A stretch of DNA of 46,932 nucleotides from an uncultured Eubacterium sp. (GCA_910584795.1 CAJUBZ010000001.1:1-46932), one strand, 5' to 3'. Counted from the stretch's first letter, positions 1 to 8,499 are shown. The notes: generated by a model from the sequence alone, not told the origin. Program-made: numbers and translations.

Positions 1-134
1 TCCTTTCTTACATCATTAAATAAAAGACCTCGTGAAAGAATTCTTCCACCGGAAGCTGTATACATGAATACTTTCTGATTTTCTAAAAATAAAATAATTG
101 GTTGTCCGTTTTCAAATGCTAATATTTTATACAT
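1..134 (-). CDS. Partial hypothetical protein (N-terminal 44 codons)
   Basis: An open frame starts at ATG 134-132 on the minus strand and runs off the left edge. A GGAG ribosome binding site lies 6 nt upstream of the ATG. The visible residues begin MYKILAFENGQP and contain no recognisable catalytic motif. They look like a small beta-rich domain with alternating hydrophobic residues. It is divergent from the cysteine-rich gene at 279. Function cannot be assigned from this fragment. Confidence 0.5.
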   Translation of the reverse strand, partial: MYKILAFENGQPIILFLENQKVFMYTASGGRILSRGLLFNDVRK

Positions 135-225
135 TAATTTCTCCGTTTCAAACTATTGTTTTTTCCATTTTATAAAACGATTTTGAGCCTCATTATATAT
201 ATATTTTCTTTCCTCACAAAATAGA

Positions 226-252
226 ACAAAAAAATTCCAAAAGCATACTATA
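226..252 (+). promoter_or_regulatory. Sigma-K-like sporulation promoter
   Basis: AC at 226-227, a 16-nt spacer, then CATACTATA at 244-252 fits the mother-cell sigma-K pattern AC-N16/17-CATAnnnTA. It sits 26 nt before the ATG of the cysteine-rich gene. A sigma-E reading is weaker because no ATA lies at the right -35 distance. The same AC-N16-CATAnnnTA arrangement occurs before dpaA (45271-45297). Confidence 0.55.
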
Positions 253-278
253 TACTGAGGAACAAAAGGAGAAAAGTA

Positions 279-1265
279 ATGACAAAACCTTGTAAATGTA
301 AAAAATGTTGCAGAGAAGTGGATGTATGCAATAAGGAGATTTGTGGCAGACCAGAATTTTTATCGATCTACGCTCCGGTTATTTATGATGAAATAGGAGT
401 TAATGTATGTAGAACAGTAAAAATTCCAGAGTGTGTAATGGAGGAGAATCCAACAGTTGAAACAATTCGGGCAGATGTAATTGATGTTTCTTTATCTAAA
501 AAAATGTATGGTCCGAAAAAAGATATCGATGTATGTAAGGCGCCTCCGATGCATCATCCGGAGACATGCGTAAAATCAACCTGCAAACCAAATTGCAGTA
601 AAGTAACATTGACAAACGTATGTGTTACGTATGATGTGAAATTGTATGATGGTTGTGACAAATTCTTAACTTCCACAATTCTTACAGTAAATTATTTGCC
701 GGCAGATAAATATAGTCCAGACTATAAGTATAAAGATGAGAAAACAAACCCATCCCATATCACATTGGAATTATATACCCCTTATGGTGTGGGAACAAAA
801 GGAGAAAAGAACAAAAAGTATGTCAATGTTGTAAGCTTGGCAGAAGGCAAAAATAAGGTGGTAAATGGAATTAATCTAGCAGGTGTAGGAAAAGCAATGA
901 ATTTTAGTGCATGTGATGGTACTTTTTCAGCAGGTCTTTCTCTTATTTTAAGAACTGTTTATTTTGAAGCATACAAAATAGATTATAGAGAAAAAACAAC
1001 ACCACCAAAGGCAGATACAGAGGATGAAGATGAGCGTGTGTGTAAGAAGTTTGTAGAAAGCGGATTATTATCGAGAGAAATTAAACCTTTGGAATTAGAG
1101 CCGCCAAAATGCGAAGGAAAATTGAAAGAAGAGAAAAAATGCGAAAGAGAATGCTGTACAAAGGCACACACAAACAGATGCATGGAGAGAGAGACAGAAG
1201 AATGCACAGGGAAATACAGAGAAGAAGAGGTAGAGGAAGACAGATGTGAATGTGATTATGAATAA
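279..1265 (+). CDS. Cysteine-rich protein, probable spore coat/exosporium component
   Basis: The protein is 328 residues with 24 cysteines (about 7%). The cysteines cluster at the N-terminus (CKCKKCC), the middle (about residues 88-125) and a highly charged C-terminal tail rich in Glu/Lys/Arg (about 245-328, including ECC and CEC). The central part (about 125-240) looks like a beta-rich globular domain. There is no signal peptide or membrane segment. AAAGGAG at 265-271 sets the start. I do not recognise the family. The sigma-K-like promoter and cysteine clustering suggest a disulfide- or metal-crosslinked spore surface protein made in the mother cell, as cysteine-rich coat and exosporium proteins are in other Clostridia. 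That role is inference; the composition and start are directly visible. Confidence 0.6.
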   Translation: MTKPCKCKKCCREVDVCNKEICGRPEFLSIYAPVIYDEIGVNVCRTVKIPECVMEENPTVETIRADVIDVSLSKKMYGPKKDIDVCKAPPMHHPETCVKSTCKPNCSKVTLTNVCVTYDVKLYDGCDKFLTSTILTVNYLPADKYSPDYKYKDEKTNPSHITLELYTPYGVGTKGEKNKKYVNVVSLAEGKNKVVNGINLAGVGKAMNFSACDGTFSAGLSLILRTVYFEAYKIDYREKTTPPKADTEDEDERVCKKFVESGLLSREIKPLELEPPKCEGKLKEEKKCERECCTKAHTNRCMERETEECTGKYREEEVEEDRCECDYE

Positions 1266-1346
1266 TCACAGCGAACAAAATCTGTGGATTCTAAAAAAAT
1301 AGATTTTAAATTAATCCATCTTATGATAATATAGTATAGGATTAAA

Positions 1347-1372
1347 ACTGCACTTGCTTTTGGCAGTGCAGT
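1347..1372 (+). other. Hairpin in glyA leader
   Basis: ACTGCACT (1347-1354) and AGTGCAGT (1365-1372) form a perfect 8-bp stem, with further inner GC pairing. It ends 9 nt before the AGGAGG of glyA (1382-1387). No U-run follows, so it is not a terminator. It may stabilise the leader or affect ribosome access. Confidence 0.45.
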
Positions 1373-1394
1373 ACATACATTAGGAGGTATATAG

Positions 1395-2636
1395 ATGTTT
1401 TCATTTGATGAAGTAAAAAATGCAGATGCAGAAGTTTTTGCAGCAATGGAAGATGAGATGGGGAGACAGCGTTCACATCTTGAATTGATTGCATCAGAAA
1501 ACTTAGTAAGTAAGAGTGTTATGGCTGCTATGGGTAGTCATCTTACAAATAAATATGCAGAGGGATATCCGGGTAAGAGATATTATGGCGGTTGTGAATA
1601 TGTAGACGTAGTAGAGCAGCTAGCTATCGATAGAGCAAAAGAATTATTTGGATGTACATATGCAAATGTTCAGCCACATTCAGGAGCACAGGCAAACATG
1701 GCAGTATTCTTTGCATTGGTTCAGCCAGGAGACACTGTGATGGGTATGAGCCTTGATGCAGGTGGACATTTAACACATGGTTCACCAGTGAATATGTCTG
1801 GTACATATTTTAACATCGTGCCATATGGTGTTGATGATAACGGATTTATTGACTATGACAACGTAAGAGAAATTGCAATTGCGAATAAACCGAAACTGAT
1901 TGTAGCTGGTGCAAGTGCATATCCAAGAAAGATTGATTTCAAGAAGTTTAGAGAGATTGCAGATGAAGTTGGAGCATATCTCATGGTAGATATGGCACAC
2001 ATTGCCGGACTTGTTGCAGGTGGACAGCACATGAGCCCAATTCCTTATGCTCACGTTACAACAACTACTACACATAAGACTTTAAGAGGTCCAAGAGGCG
2101 GATTGATTTTATCAAGTGAAGAGTTTGCATTAGAGCATAAATTAAATAAATCGGTATTCCCTGGTATTCAGGGTGGGCCTTTAATGCATGTAATTGCTGC
2201 AAAGGCTGTATGCTTTAAAGAGGCATTATCTGATGAATTTAAAGAATATGCAAAGAATATTGTAGATAATGCTCAGGCACTTGCTAAGGGACTTACAGAC
2301 AGAGGATTTGATTTGGTTTCCGGTGGAACAGACAATCATTTGATGCTGGTTGATTTAAGAAGCAAGAATATTACAGGTAAGGAATTTGAGATTGCATTGG
2401 ATGCGGCAAATATTACATGTAATAAAAATGCAATTCCAAATGATCCACAGAAACCGGGAATTACAAGTGGTGTAAGAATTGGAACACCAGCAGTAACAGC
2501 AAGAGGTCTCAATGCAGAAGATATGGATATTATTGCTGAATGTATGGCAGATATTGCGGATGATTTAAATGGAAATGCTGAAATTGTTAAGGCTAAGGTA
2601 AAAGGTTTAACAGACAAATATCCATTGTACGAATAA
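1395..2636 (+). CDS. glyA: Serine hydroxymethyltransferase
   Basis: This cytosolic PLP enzyme interconverts serine and glycine while charging tetrahydrofolate with a one-carbon unit. At 413 residues it has normal family length. The PLP-lysine motif TTTTTHKTLRGPRGG is present with the lysine near residue 228, as are the N-terminal LIASEN motif and the KYAEGYPGKRYYGG segment. AGGAGG at 1382-1387 gives a clear start. It stands between the cysteine-rich gene and a small membrane protein 41 nt downstream. It supplies glycine from the serine made by serC/serA elsewhere in the window. The leader carries a hairpin (1347-1372); I saw no glycine or folate riboswitch core. The assignment is firm. Confidence 0.97.
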   Translation: MFSFDEVKNADAEVFAAMEDEMGRQRSHLELIASENLVSKSVMAAMGSHLTNKYAEGYPGKRYYGGCEYVDVVEQLAIDRAKELFGCTYANVQPHSGAQANMAVFFALVQPGDTVMGMSLDAGGHLTHGSPVNMSGTYFNIVPYGVDDNGFIDYDNVREIAIANKPKLIVAGASAYPRKIDFKKFREIADEVGAYLMVDMAHIAGLVAGGQHMSPIPYAHVTTTTTHKTLRGPRGGLILSSEEFALEHKLNKSVFPGIQGGPLMHVIAAKAVCFKEALSDEFKEYAKNIVDNAQALAKGLTDRGFDLVSGGTDNHLMLVDLRSKNITGKEFEIALDAANITCNKNAIPNDPQKPGITSGVRIGTPAVTARGLNAEDMDIIAECMADIADDLNGNAEIVKAKVKGLTDKYPLYE

Positions 2637-2677
2637 ATGAACATTTATTGGAAATAATTACACATATGAAGAGTGTA

Positions 2678-3067
2678 ATGAATAAAAACTTTATAAAGTG
2701 TGGAATTACAGGCTGGTGTATGGAGTTACTCTTTACATCAGCTTGTTGCATTAAGAAAAAAGATTATAAATTGATAGGTCAGACATCAATATGGATGTTT
2801 CCTATCTATGGGATGGCTGCAGTGATTAAACCGGTAAGCAGTAAATTAAAAAAACATAATAGAAAAATAATAGAACGGGGATTGATTTATACAGTTGGGA
2901 TTTATGCAACGGAATTCACCACAGGAACAATGTTGAAAAAAAAGGATAGATGCCCATGGGATTATAGTAAAAGTAAATATAATGTAAAGGGAGTGATAAG
3001 ATGGGATTATGCACCATTATGGTTTTTAGTAGGGTTGGTTTATGAAAAGATGTTGACAAAAGATTAG
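2678..3067 (+). CDS. Small CmpB-like (DUF1113) membrane protein
   Basis: About 129 residues if the ATG at 2678 is used; TTG 2648 and ATG 2666 are in-frame alternatives. I prefer 2678 because family members usually begin just before the FIKCGITGWCMELL segment. No alternative has a strong ribosome binding site. The protein has about three to four hydrophobic segments and the hallmark CPWDYS plus C-terminal IRWDYAPLWFLVGL stretches of the 'putative ABC-transporter type IV' family (Pfam ABC_trans_CmpB). Despite that family name there is no ATPase or partner nearby, and the molecular function is unknown. It follows glyA closely and may be co-transcribed. Confidence 0.7.
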   Translation: MNKNFIKCGITGWCMELLFTSACCIKKKDYKLIGQTSIWMFPIYGMAAVIKPVSSKLKKHNRKIIERGLIYTVGIYATEFTTGTMLKKKDRCPWDYSKSKYNVKGVIRWDYAPLWFLVGLVYEKMLTKD

Positions 3068-3069
3068 AG

Positions 3070-3143
3070 GCTGTAAAAAAAGTTTATTTTTGTTAGGAAA
3101 GTATTTCAGGATAGAGACCTTTCACTTTTTCTTTTTTTACAGC
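3070..3143. terminator. Long inverted repeat between convergent genes, possible bidirectional terminator
   Basis: GCTGTAAAAAAAG (3070-3082) is perfectly repeated inverted at 3131-3143, with a 48-nt loop. The arms carry A-runs and T-runs, so each strand would end in a hairpin with U-rich sequence. It lies between the stops of the CmpB-like gene and azlD. The large loop makes a conventional terminator uncertain. Confidence 0.45.
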
Positions 3144-3152
3144 TTGTATTAA

Positions 3153-3458
3153 TTAAATTACAAATGATAAAAGAAAAACTACCGTGCAGCATGTAACTGA
3201 TACTTGAAACAGATTAGCACCAAACCATGTAGCAACAATTCCAATAACGAGTGCTATTGCACCAGCTATAGGAGATTGTGTGGCATCAATGATAGCAGGA
3301 AAAGTCATTACAGCCAATGTTACGTATGGTACATAATATAAAAAAGATTGTAGAAATTGATTTTTTATTTGTTTTCTAATAAGGGTTAATGGCAAAATTC
3401 TGATAGATAGAGTAACAATTGCCATAAGTGCTATGTAAATATATGGATTGTGTGTCAT
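3153..3458 (-). CDS. azlD: AzlD family branched-chain amino acid exporter subunit
   Basis: A 101-residue integral membrane protein with about three to four hydrophobic segments. It has the AzlD pattern: an N-terminal helix, then a short RILPLTLIRK segment, then a VPYVTLAVMTFPAI helix. In the family, AzlD is the small partner of AzlC in export of branched-chain amino acids and analogues. It lies 63 nt downstream of azlC on the same strand, with GGAGA upstream of its ATG, in an aroC-azlC-azlD run. Length and order are typical. Substrate specificity cannot be read from the sequence. Confidence 0.88.
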   Translation of the reverse strand: MTHNPYIYIALMAIVTLSIRILPLTLIRKQIKNQFLQSFLYYVPYVTLAVMTFPAIIDATQSPIAGAIALVIGIVATWFGANLFQVSVTCCTVVFLLSFVI

Positions 3459-3521
3459 AGTATATCTCCTGGTGTTTTGATAAATGTATTAAAATTAGGG
3501 TGAATGTTTATCTATAATATG

Positions 3522-4232
3522 TTATGTATTTTGCTCTGTTTTTACAGGAAAAAATATTGCTGCTGCGGCAGAAATAGCAACAGTTAAGATAATTGTCCGG
3601 GTACCTTCTGATAAATCGGATAATACTGGTAATCTGGAAAAACAGAAACTGGCAGCAAAACTAATCATCACCAAACATGCAATTACTTTATTTTTCTTTG
3701 CAGGAGGAATGATAATGGCGATAAACATTCCGAATAATGCAACACTTAAAGCACTAACAATTCTTGCAGGAAGTATATTTCCAGCCATTACGCCGACAGC
3801 AGTACCAATAGACCAGCCTGGAATTGCAAGAAGCATGGCACCATAGGTATAACATGGGTTTAAATATCCTTTTCTTGCGATCGTAATTCCAAACAGTTCA
3901 TCTGTCACATCATATCCAATAAAAAATCTGTGTATGAAAGGAGTGTTCGGTGAAAAACGCTGACTTAGAGCACAGCTCATCAAAAGATATCTTATATTGG
4001 TAATGAATGTAATAAATATGATTTCAATATATGCTGCATCAGCAGCCATAACAGTAAAGCCGGCATATTCGCCGGCAGATGCATTATTTAACAGACTAAC
4101 CAGAAATCCCTGAAATGGAGTTAATCCAATATTTCTGGCAGTGATTCCTAGAGAGAAGGAAACTGCAAAATATCCTAAACCGATAGGAAGTCCATCACGC
4201 ATTCCTTCTCTGAAAATCTTTTTATTATTCAT
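3522..4232 (-). CDS. azlC: AzlC family branched-chain amino acid exporter permease
   Basis: A 236-residue polytopic membrane protein with AzlC hallmarks: an N-terminal FREGMRDGLPIGLGYFAVSFSLG stretch (broken by family variation), a following NASAGEYAGF segment, and about seven hydrophobic segments. The family exports branched-chain amino acids together with AzlD, encoded next. It starts 44 nt after the aroC stop, so aroC, azlC and azlD probably share a transcript. Nearby leuB-ilvD-ilvB (8543-13098) make its likely substrates. The family call is firm; direction and substrate are inferred from the family. Confidence 0.9.
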   Translation of the reverse strand: MNNKKIFREGMRDGLPIGLGYFAVSFSLGITARNIGLTPFQGFLVSLLNNASAGEYAGFTVMAADAAYIEIIFITFITNIRYLLMSCALSQRFSPNTPFIHRFFIGYDVTDELFGITIARKGYLNPCYTYGAMLLAIPGWSIGTAVGVMAGNILPARIVSALSVALFGMFIAIIIPPAKKNKVIACLVMISFAASFCFSRLPVLSDLSEGTRTIILTVAISAAAAIFFPVKTEQNT

Positions 4233-4276
4233 TGTTCATATATCATCCTTATCTTATCTAAGTAATGGAAGACATT

Positions 4277-5377
4277 TTATTTCTTCCAAAAATCAACAAT
4301 ATTATCTATTTTTGAGGTCATTGCCAAAAAGAGCATGTCAACAAGCGTGACAGCTACCATGGATTCTACAACAACCACAGCACGGGGAACAATAATAGGA
4401 TCATGTCGTCCTTTAATATTAATTTCAATATCTTCTCCCGATTTTTTTACTGTTTTTTGTGTTTGTGCAATAGAAGGGGTTGGTTTTACAGCAGCCCGTA
4501 AAATAATCTGGGAGCCATCACTTATACCACCCATAATACCGCCGGCATGATTTGTTGTTTTTGTAATTTTTCCATCTTTCATCCGGAATTCATCATTATC
4601 TGTGGAACCGGTAGAGTGAGCCACAGCGAAACCATCGCCGATTTCAAATCCTTTAATAGCTCCTATGGACATAATTGCTTTTGATAAATTTGCATCAATT
4701 TTATCGAATACAGGTTCACCCACACCAACAGGCATTCCATCTACAAGGCATTCAATCACACCACCTACAGAGTCCATCTCAGCCATTTTTTCTTTTAATA
4801 ACTCTCCGGCTTTTATAGCGGCATTGTTGTCAGGCATATACATTGGATTATTTTCAATTTCATCTTTATTGAAATTATTATAGTCAATCTGGACATTTCC
4901 AATTGATTTTGAATAGGTAGTAATAGAAATGTCTAATTGCGCTAAGATTTTGGAGGCAATAGCACCGGCAGCCACTCGACCAATAGTTTCTCTACCCGAG
5001 GATCGACCACCGCCCCTGTAATCTCTGAAACCATATTTTTCATCGAAAGTATAGTCAGCATGTCCGGGTCTGTAGTAGGATGCAATCTGACTATAATCAG
5101 CAGAATGATGGTCTTTATTGTGAACAACCATGGAAATCGGGGTACCAGTTGTTTTTCCTTCAAAGATACCGGAAAGAATTTCAACTTTGTCGTCTTCATT
5201 TCTCTGGGTTGTATATTTTGACTGACCAGGTTTTCTTCTATTTAAAAATATTTGTATATCTTCTTCACATAAATCTATTCCTGCAGGGCAGCCATCAACA
5301 ACAACACCAAGTGCTTTGCCATGAGACTCTCCCCAAGTTGTAATTTTAAAAATATTGCCATAAGTTGAACCAGCCAT
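4277..5377 (-). CDS. aroC: Chorismate synthase
   Basis: A 366-residue enzyme of normal length that converts 5-enolpyruvylshikimate-3-phosphate to chorismate using reduced FMN, the last shared step of aromatic amino acid synthesis. Family signatures are visible: GESHGKALGVVVDGCPAG near residue 16, the FRDYRGGGRSSGRET block near residue 118, and GGIMGGISDG near residue 280. The ATG at 5377 is preceded by AGGAGG. It heads an aroC-azlC-azlD run on the minus strand. No other shikimate gene is in the window. The assignment is firm. Confidence 0.97.
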   Translation of the reverse strand: MAGSTYGNIFKITTWGESHGKALGVVVDGCPAGIDLCEEDIQIFLNRRKPGQSKYTTQRNEDDKVEILSGIFEGKTTGTPISMVVHNKDHHSADYSQIASYYRPGHADYTFDEKYGFRDYRGGGRSSGRETIGRVAAGAIASKILAQLDISITTYSKSIGNVQIDYNNFNKDEIENNPMYMPDNNAAIKAGELLKEKMAEMDSVGGVIECLVDGMPVGVGEPVFDKIDANLSKAIMSIGAIKGFEIGDGFAVAHSTGSTDNDEFRMKDGKITKTTNHAGGIMGGISDGSQIILRAAVKPTPSIAQTQKTVKKSGEDIEINIKGRHDPIIVPRAVVVVESMVAVTLVDMLFLAMTSKIDNIVDFWKK

Positions 5378-5418
5378 AACGACCTCCTAATATTAAAAAA
5401 ATAAATTGAATATTTTTT

Positions 5419-5447
5419 AGTATATATGTTCTAAAATATATCTTTAA
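5419..5447 (-). promoter_or_regulatory. Probable sigma-A promoter for aroC-azlC-azlD
   Basis: Read on the minus strand, TTAAAG (5447-5442), a 17-nt spacer and TATACT (5424-5419) form a plausible sigma-A promoter about 40 nt upstream of the aroC ATG. The -35 is only a moderate match. Confidence 0.4.
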
Positions 5448-5544
5448 CAGTATATCAATTGCAGAGAATAAGTGCAAGTGAGAAGAAAAAACAAGAATTT
5501 AAAATCCTGCAAGCAGTCTTTATAAATCCTTGTCCTTTCTTGTG

Positions 5545-5557
5545 CATGGCTGAACTG
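5545..5557 (+). repeat. Family A intergenic repeat, 3' terminus only
   Basis: CATGGCTGAACTG at 5545-5557 is identical to the right terminus of the complete element at 27225-27361. The matching left terminus is not visible upstream, so this looks like a partial or decayed copy. Bases 5478-5544 contain imperfect inverted pairing (CTTGT/ACAAG and neighbours). Confidence 0.5.
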
Positions 5558-5642
5558 TTACAAATGGCTTGCAATACTGGGTTAAATAAAATAGAATATA
5601 AGTTATGTGTTTAGGAATGAAAAAGAAAGTGAGATAAGTAAT

Positions 5643-6563
5643 ATGAAGAAAGTAAAATTGGGAAGTACAGATTTGGATGTTTCAGCTGTTGCTCTCGGTT
5701 GTATGAGATTGGGAGGACTGGATCAGAATCAGACCAAAGAGTTTGTAGAAACTGCATTAGAGAATGGAATTAATTATATAGATCATGCAGATATATACGG
5801 TGGGGGATATTGCGAAGAACTTTTTGGAAAGGCGATAGATTTAAAAAGTGATAATAGAGAGAGATTTTTTATTCAGTCTAAGTGTGGAATTGTTCCGGGA
5901 GTAATGTATGATTTATCAGAAGAATATATCTTAAAATCTGTGGATGGGATTTTAGGCAGATTAAATACAGAATATTTGGATTGTCTTATTTTGCATAGAC
6001 CGGATGCATTGGTAGAGCCGGAAGAGGTGGCACAGGCATTTGATAAATTAGAAGAATCTGGCAAGGTAAAATATTTTGGTGTTTCAAATATGGATTCTAT
6101 GCAGATAGAATTGTTAAAGAAGTATGTAAAACAACCTATTGTTACGAATCAGTTACAACTTAGTATTACAAATTCAAATATGATTTCCAGTGGAATGGAA
6201 GTAAATATGTGTACAGAAGGGGCAGTGAATCGTGATGGAAGTATCTTAAATTATTGTAGATTAAAAGATATTACGATTCAGACCTGGTCACCGTTTCAGT
6301 ATGGAATGTTTGAGGGAAGTTTTCTTGGAAATGACAGATTCCCAGAACTAAATAAGATAATCAACGAACTGGCTGAAAAGTATCAGGTGTCAAATACTGC
6401 TATTGCTACAGCATGGATTTTGAGACATCCGGCAAACATGCAGATGGTGGCAGGAACGACTAACAAGGATAGATTAATTCAAATTGCAAAAGCTACAGAA
6501 ATTCAATTGTCCAGAAATGAGTGGTATAGACTATACTTGTCAGCAGGACATATATTACCGTAA
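5643..6563 (+). CDS. Aldo/keto reductase family oxidoreductase
   Basis: A 306-residue NAD(P)H-dependent carbonyl reductase of the aldo/keto reductase fold, resembling the YdhF-type branch. The catalytic tetrad can be placed: Asp and Tyr in DHADIYGGGY near residue 50, Lys in IQSKCG, and His in ILHRPD. The ATG at 5643 begins MKKVKLGSTDLDV as expected; an upstream in-frame start at 5607 lacks family support. It precedes tgt by 14 nt, so the two are probably co-transcribed. The physiological substrate is unknown. Confidence 0.88.
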   Translation: MKKVKLGSTDLDVSAVALGCMRLGGLDQNQTKEFVETALENGINYIDHADIYGGGYCEELFGKAIDLKSDNRERFFIQSKCGIVPGVMYDLSEEYILKSVDGILGRLNTEYLDCLILHRPDALVEPEEVAQAFDKLEESGKVKYFGVSNMDSMQIELLKKYVKQPIVTNQLQLSITNSNMISSGMEVNMCTEGAVNRDGSILNYCRLKDITIQTWSPFQYGMFEGSFLGNDRFPELNKIINELAEKYQVSNTAIATAWILRHPANMQMVAGTTNKDRLIQIAKATEIQLSRNEWYRLYLSAGHILP

Positions 6564-6577
6564 TTAGGAGATAGAAT

Positions 6578-7714
6578 ATGTTTAAAATATTAGCAAAAGA
6601 TGGAAATGCCAAAAGAGGTGAATTTACCACAGTACATGGCAAAATACAGACACCGGTATTTATGAATGTAGGAACAGCAGCTGCTATTAAAGGGGCTGTT
6701 GCCGCAGAAGACTTATATCAGATTAAAACACAGGTGGAATTATCCAATACGTATCATTTACATGTGAGACCGGGAGATCACATTGTTAAGAAAATGGGCG
6801 GAATTCATAAGTTTATGAATTGGAATAAGCCGATTTTGACTGATTCCGGTGGATTTCAGGTGTTTTCTCTTGCAGGACTTAGAAGTATTAAGGAAGAGGG
6901 AGTACATTTCAGATCGCATATTGATGGACGTAAGATATTTATGGGACCGGAAGAGAGTATGCAGATACAGTCAAATCTTGCATCAACCATTGCTATGGCG
7001 TTTGATGAATGTCCATCCAGCGTGGCTTCCAAAGAATATATTAAAAATTCTGTGGATAGGACTACGAGGTGGTTGAAACGCTGTAAAGTAGAAATGGATA
7101 AATTGAACACTTTAGAAGATACTATTAATAAGGAACAGATGCTGTTTGGTATTAATCAGGGAGGGGTTTATGATGATATCCGTATAGAACATGCAAAAGC
7201 AATCGCTGATATGGATTTAGACGGATTTGCAATAGGTGGTCTTGCCGTTGGAGAAAGTCATGATGAAATGTATAGAATTATTGAGGCGGTAGAACCTCAT
7301 CTCCCAAAGGATAAGCCGATATACCTGATGGGTGTGGGAACCCCTGCCAATATATTAGAAGCAGTAGAGCGTGGTGTAGACTTTTTTGACTGTGTTTATC
7401 CTGCAAGAAATGGACGACACGGACATGTTTATACGAACAAAGGAAAATTAAATCTGTTTAATGCAAAATATGAGACCGATGCAGAACCGATAGAAGAGGG
7501 ATGTCAGTGTCCGGCATGTAAATATCACAGCAGGGCATATATCAGACATTTATTAAAGGCAAAAGAAATGCTGGGAATGCGTTTATGTGTCTTGCATAAT
7601 TTATATTTTTATAATACAATGATGGAAGAAATTCGTGATGCCATTGAGGCAGGACGATTTGAAGAATATAAAGCTAATAAATTAGAGGGATTTAAAGAGA
7701 ACGACCAGAAATAG
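6578..7714 (+). CDS. tgt: tRNA-guanine transglycosylase (queuosine synthesis)
   Basis: A 378-residue enzyme of normal length that exchanges guanine-34 for preQ1 in GUN-anticodon tRNAs. Visible motifs are the nucleophile region DSGGFQVFSLAG (about residue 90), the substrate-binding GINQGG segment, the second Asp in FFDCVYPARNGRHG, and the zinc site CQCPACKYHSRAYIRHL near residue 309. Its start has AGGAG close upstream. It is followed 12 nt later by yajC, the common tgt-yajC order in many bacteria. The assignment is firm. Confidence 0.97.
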   Translation: MFKILAKDGNAKRGEFTTVHGKIQTPVFMNVGTAAAIKGAVAAEDLYQIKTQVELSNTYHLHVRPGDHIVKKMGGIHKFMNWNKPILTDSGGFQVFSLAGLRSIKEEGVHFRSHIDGRKIFMGPEESMQIQSNLASTIAMAFDECPSSVASKEYIKNSVDRTTRWLKRCKVEMDKLNTLEDTINKEQMLFGINQGGVYDDIRIEHAKAIADMDLDGFAIGGLAVGESHDEMYRIIEAVEPHLPKDKPIYLMGVGTPANILEAVERGVDFFDCVYPARNGRHGHVYTNKGKLNLFNAKYETDAEPIEEGCQCPACKYHSRAYIRHLLKAKEMLGMRLCVLHNLYFYNTMMEEIRDAIEAGRFEEYKANKLEGFKENDQK

Positions 7715-7726
7715 GAGGAATTTAAA

Positions 7727-8026
7727 ATGGGACTTTTAGCAACACAGGCAGCAGGTAGTTGGGTAGTTATAATCGTATATGTTATAATCATTATAGGATT
7801 TATGTATTTTATAGCAATCAGACCACAAAAGAAACAGGAAAAGAAACAGCAGGCACTTATGGAAAGCGTAGAAATTGGTGACAGCGTTTTAACAACCAGT
7901 GGATTTTATGGAATGATTATTGATGTGACAGAAGATACAGTTATTGTAGAGTTTGGTGGAAATAAGAACTGTCGAATTCCAATGCAGAAGGCTGCTATCG
8001 TAGATGTTGAGAAAGCAAACGTATAA
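7727..8026 (+). CDS. yajC: Preprotein translocase accessory subunit YajC
   Basis: A 99-residue membrane protein with one N-terminal transmembrane helix (about residues 10-30), the IRPQKKQEKKQQ basic stretch after it, and a small cytoplasmic SH3-like domain (GDSVLTTSGFYG...VIVEFGG). YajC associates with SecDF and assists Sec export. It sits directly behind tgt with GGAGG before the ATG and a strong terminator after it (8091-8138). Length and motifs are typical. Confidence 0.95.
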   Translation: MGLLATQAAGSWVVIIVYVIIIIGFMYFIAIRPQKKQEKKQQALMESVEIGDSVLTTSGFYGMIIDVTEDTVIVEFGGNKNCRIPMQKAAIVDVEKANV

Positions 8027-8090
8027 AGAAATAGATTCGTTTCATATAATAGTTAATTATATATGTTAAATAAACTGGATAAATAAAAGA

Positions 8091-8138
8091 ACCATAGATA
8101 TGTAATGGTAAACACATTCATATCTATGGTCTTTTTTT
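8091..8138 (+). terminator. Rho-independent terminator after tgt-yajC
   Basis: ACCATAGATATG (8091-8102) pairs with CATATCTATGGT (8119-8130), followed by CTTTTTTT. A 12-bp perfect stem plus a U-run is a classical intrinsic terminator, 64 nt past the yajC stop. Confidence 0.9.
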
Positions 8139-8140
8139 AT

Positions 8141-8265
8141 TCTATAGGAAAGTTCTCTGAACTTCCTATAGAATAAAAACGCTCCGCTAAGGATGCGCAG
8201 CTTGCGGAGATGTAGTTATGCTAACGCAACCGCTTGCGCGCGAAGTGTCGCAAGCGACACTTTGT
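8141..8265 (+). repeat. Family B structured intergenic repeat, copy 1
   Basis: A hairpin (TTCTATAGGAAAGTTC against GAACTTCCTATAGAA) opens the element. It is followed by CTCCGC/GCGGAG pairing, then a block (about 8208-8265) shared with copy 2 at 36931-36990. The shared block ends in the hairpin AAGTGTCGC-aa-GCGACACTT (8243-8262). In copy 2 the same hairpin reads GTGTTGC-gg-GCAACAC, so a C-G pair has become T-A with pairing kept. There is no open frame. Confidence 0.6.
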
Positions 8266-8366
8266 TCCTTGATATATTAAATATTATCAATAAATTAGTT
8301 ATATCTATATGGTTGAAATATGGCACTTTTTGAGTTATAATTTACGAGTTAATGTGGGATTTTGTA

Positions 8367-8499
8367 TTCAGCCATGCGCAGTTTTTATGAAAATTATCTG
8401 TGAAAACCAGTTTACAGATGATTTTCATAAAAACTGCATATGGTGATACACCACAGCGAGAAGAAGGTACGAAGTACCGAACTCGAGTTGATGGCTGAA
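8367..8499 (+). repeat. Family A structured intergenic repeat, copy upstream of leuB
   Basis: Left terminus TTCAGCCATGCG (8367-8378) and right terminus ATGGCTGAA (about 8490-8498) are inverted. Between them lie a long hairpin (8378-8437, about 27 nearly perfect pairs), a CATATGGTG linker, and a second hairpin (8454-8489) with a GAA loop. The complete copy at 27225-27361 has the same architecture with different stem sequences. It ends 43 nt before leuB. Confidence 0.7.

Noticed and set aside
983..1278. Minus-strand ORFs rich in Leu/Ser/Cys opposite the cysteine-rich gene
   Set aside because: They are antisense images of the charged GAA/AGA-rich tail and lack start signals.
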